Assembly: GCA_030631125.1 (NCBI GenBank)
Contig: DAOVLS010000118.1
Span: 1 to 7,044, forward strand
Origin: Planctomycetales bacterium
GTDB taxonomy: Bacteria > Planctomycetota > Phycisphaerae > SM23-33
Reading direction: 5' to 3'
DNA length: 7,044 nucleotides
Shown here: positions 6,183-7,044 of the stretch, piece by piece
Numbering within the stretch: position 1 is the stretch's first letter
How the letters are laid out: each line of letters opens with the position of its first letter
Made by a program: the position numbers and the translations under genes
The notes under the pieces: generated by a model
Seen by the model: only the letters and a program-made list of their open reading frames with translations
What the model was told of the DNA's origin: nothing
Databases searched by the model: none

Positions 6183-6777
6183 AGGCTTCCTTGCCATGTG
6201 CGGCCCGACCTGACCCGTCGAACCGCATAATTTCTTCATCCGTTACCAGTATATCCACCGGCACATCGTGGTCGTGCACCGGCACATCATCGACGACCTG
6301 CTCACTGAAGGCGATCCCGACGGAGACGCCCCGAAACTCTGTCGCCGCGAGGAAGCGGTCGTAGAACCCGGCTCCGCGACCAAGACGGTTGCCATGCCGG
6401 TCGAAGACCAGCGCGGGCGCCAGCACCAGGTCCAATGCCTCTATTGCAATCGGCTCGCCGTCGGCCGGCTCTCGCAGGCCGTTGACCGTAGATGCCAGAC
6501 CGGCATCGAGCGAGCGAATCTCAATCGGGAGCATGTGCCGGTGGTCCCAGGAAAGTTTCGGCGCGCAGACAACCTTCTGCTCCTGCCAGCCACGAAGCGC
6601 AACCGGCGAAACGTCCACCTCGCCGGATATCGGTAGATAAATCATCACGACGCCAGCCTGGGCGAACTCCGGCATGTCCATCAGCCGCTTGCACGCCGCC
6701 ATGCTCTTGGCGCCGGCGACGGTCTGGGGCATCGCCGAGAGTTTTTCACGGATGGTTCTTCGGAGGCTCTGCTTCAC
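6181..6777 (-). CDS. 5-formyltetrahydrofolate cyclo-ligase (5,10-methenyl-THF synthetase)
   Basis: This enzyme uses ATP to convert 5-formyltetrahydrofolate to 5,10-methenyltetrahydrofolate, returning a storage or inhibitory folate to the one-carbon pool in the cytoplasm. The 198-residue product opens KQSLRRTIREKLSAMP, typical of the family. It carries YLPISGEVD (47-55), a central LREP (101-104), LVLAPALVFDRHGNRLGRG (117-135) and the family signature GRGAGFYDRFL (133-143). The C-terminal VHDHDVPVDILVTDEE (167-182) matches the usual ending. I place the start at GTG 6777 because it gives the family N-terminus. A TTG at 6825 would add 16 residues, has no Shine-Dalgarno, and is unlike the family; the site before the GTG (GATAGG) is also poor, so the start is less certain than the gene. 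It is first in a two-gene unit with the L,D-transpeptidase and divergent from rpsP. Confidence 0.92.
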   Translation of the reverse strand: MKQSLRRTIREKLSAMPQTVAGAKSMAACKRLMDMPEFAQAGVVMIYLPISGEVDVSPVALRGWQEQKVVCAPKLSWDHRHMLPIEIRSLDAGLASTVNGLREPADGEPIAIEALDLVLAPALVFDRHGNRLGRGAGFYDRFLAATEFRGVSVGIAFSEQVVDDVPVHDHDVPVDILVTDEEIMRFDGSGRAAHGKEA

Positions 6778-6853
6778 AACCCTATCAAAACGGTTCCGCC
6801 CGCTCTTGGCAAGCACAAAAGACAAAAGTAGAGTCGATTACGGTAAAAAAGTC

Positions 6854-6881
6854 TTGATGTCGGACTATTCACTGGTATAAT
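6854..6881 (+). promoter_or_regulatory. Extended -10 promoter upstream of rpsP, TTGATG-16-TATAAT
   Basis: TTGATG (6854-6859), a 16-bp spacer and TATAAT (6876-6881), with TGG directly before the -10 (extended -10 motif TGn). The expected start is near 6888, giving a leader of about 74 bases before the rpsP TTG. No other plus-strand gene precedes it in the window, so it is the likely promoter of the S16 operon. Confidence 0.75.
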
Positions 6882-6914
6882 CCTCCGTTCGCGCGTCGCG
6901 GGCGGAGTCTATAA

Positions 6915-6971
6915 ATGACAACGCCGGCCTGCGGTGCGGGGAAAATATACGGAGAGAACCTTTGGCGGTAA
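6915..6971 (+). CDS. Possible 18-codon leader ORF overlapping the rpsP start
   Basis: ATG at 6915 opens an 18-residue frame (MTTPACGAGKIYGENLWR) ending at TAA 6969-6971. A GGAG (6904-6907) lies seven bases before the ATG, an ideal Shine-Dalgarno spacing. The ORF overlaps the first ten bases of rpsP in another frame and contains the rpsP ribosome binding site. It falls inside the predicted rpsP leader. It could couple or tune S16 translation, or be a chance ORF. No similarity is recognised. Confidence 0.3.
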   Translation: MTTPACGAGKIYGENLWR

Positions 6972-7044
6972 GATTACGATTGAAAAGATTCGGTAGACGG
7001 CATCTTCCATTTTTCCGGATTAATGCGGTGGATTCGCACCGCCC
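6962..7044 (+). CDS. rpsP: 30S ribosomal protein S16, N-terminal part (truncated by the window edge)
   Basis: The 27 visible codons read MAVRLRLKRFGRRHLPFFRI then NAVDSHR. This is the highly conserved N-terminus of S16 (MAVxIRLxRxGxxxxPFYRIVVADSR in most bacteria), a small-subunit protein needed for 30S assembly. The start is TTG: no ATG or GTG lies nearby in frame, and the universal Met-Ala-Val end falls exactly here. GGAGAG (6951-6956) supplies a Shine-Dalgarno with about seven bases from GGAG to the TTG. The gene is expressed from the extended -10 promoter at 6854-6881. In most genomes rimM, trmD and rplS follow, but that part is outside the window. Confidence 0.93.
   Translation, partial: MAVRLRLKRFGRRHLPFFRINAVDSHR

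Noticed and set aside
6778..6961. 6S RNA next to the folate cyclo-ligase gene, as in some proteobacteria
   Set aside because: The region is short and divergent, contains the rpsP promoter and leader, and lacks the long interrupted hairpin of 6S RNA.
1..7044. Defence system, CRISPR array, prophage or insertion sequence
   Set aside because: All well-supported genes are core metabolism, envelope or translation; no direct-repeat array, transposase, integrase or terminal inverted repeat was seen.

Overview
The window reads as chromosomal housekeeping and cell-envelope DNA from a GC-rich diderm bacterium. I favour a Planctomycetota member, perhaps Phycisphaerae-like. The reasons are the style of the LptD protein (two LptA-like domains joined by a basic linker), a divergent uroporphyrinogen-decarboxylase-like (URO-D) protein, and an L,D-transpeptidase carrying a LysM-like segment. 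This placement is inference from protein style; no marker in the window settles it. I found no mobile element, CRISPR array, tRNA or rRNA, and nothing resembling a defence system.

Left third (1-1941), all minus strand. A metallo-beta-lactamase-fold hydrolase (1297-1941) is followed by a URO-D superfamily protein (166-1221), probably as one transcription unit. A promoter at 141-114 (TTGACT, 16 bp, TATAAT) then drives another minus-strand gene, of which only the first 21 codons (65-1) are visible.

Centre (1942-5125). A divergent intergenic region carries a 7-bp-stem hairpin, then a perfect 28-bp palindrome, then a second TTGACT-16-TATAAT promoter. That promoter ends only 14 bases before the GTG start of a 964-residue LptD-type outer-membrane LPS-assembly protein, so the mRNA would be almost leaderless. 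A long hairpin with T-tracts on both sides (5044-5100) separates lptD from the convergent operon to its right and looks like a bidirectional terminator.

Right third (5126-7044). A minus-strand pair runs 5-formyltetrahydrofolate cyclo-ligase (6777-6181), then a membrane-anchored L,D-transpeptidase (6169-5126). The transpeptidase Shine-Dalgarno overlaps the ligase stop codon, so the two are probably translationally coupled. Divergently, an extended -10 promoter (6854-6881) leads to the start of rpsP (ribosomal protein S16, TTG start at 6962), which runs off the window. An 18-codon ORF with its own well-placed Shine-Dalgarno overlaps the rpsP start.

Together lptD and the L,D-transpeptidase point to an outer membrane with LPS-like lipid and a remodelled peptidoglycan. 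The folate enzyme and S16 are core metabolism and translation. The three clear promoters all have a TATAAT -10 and a 16-bp spacer, and four of the seven genes start with GTG or TTG.
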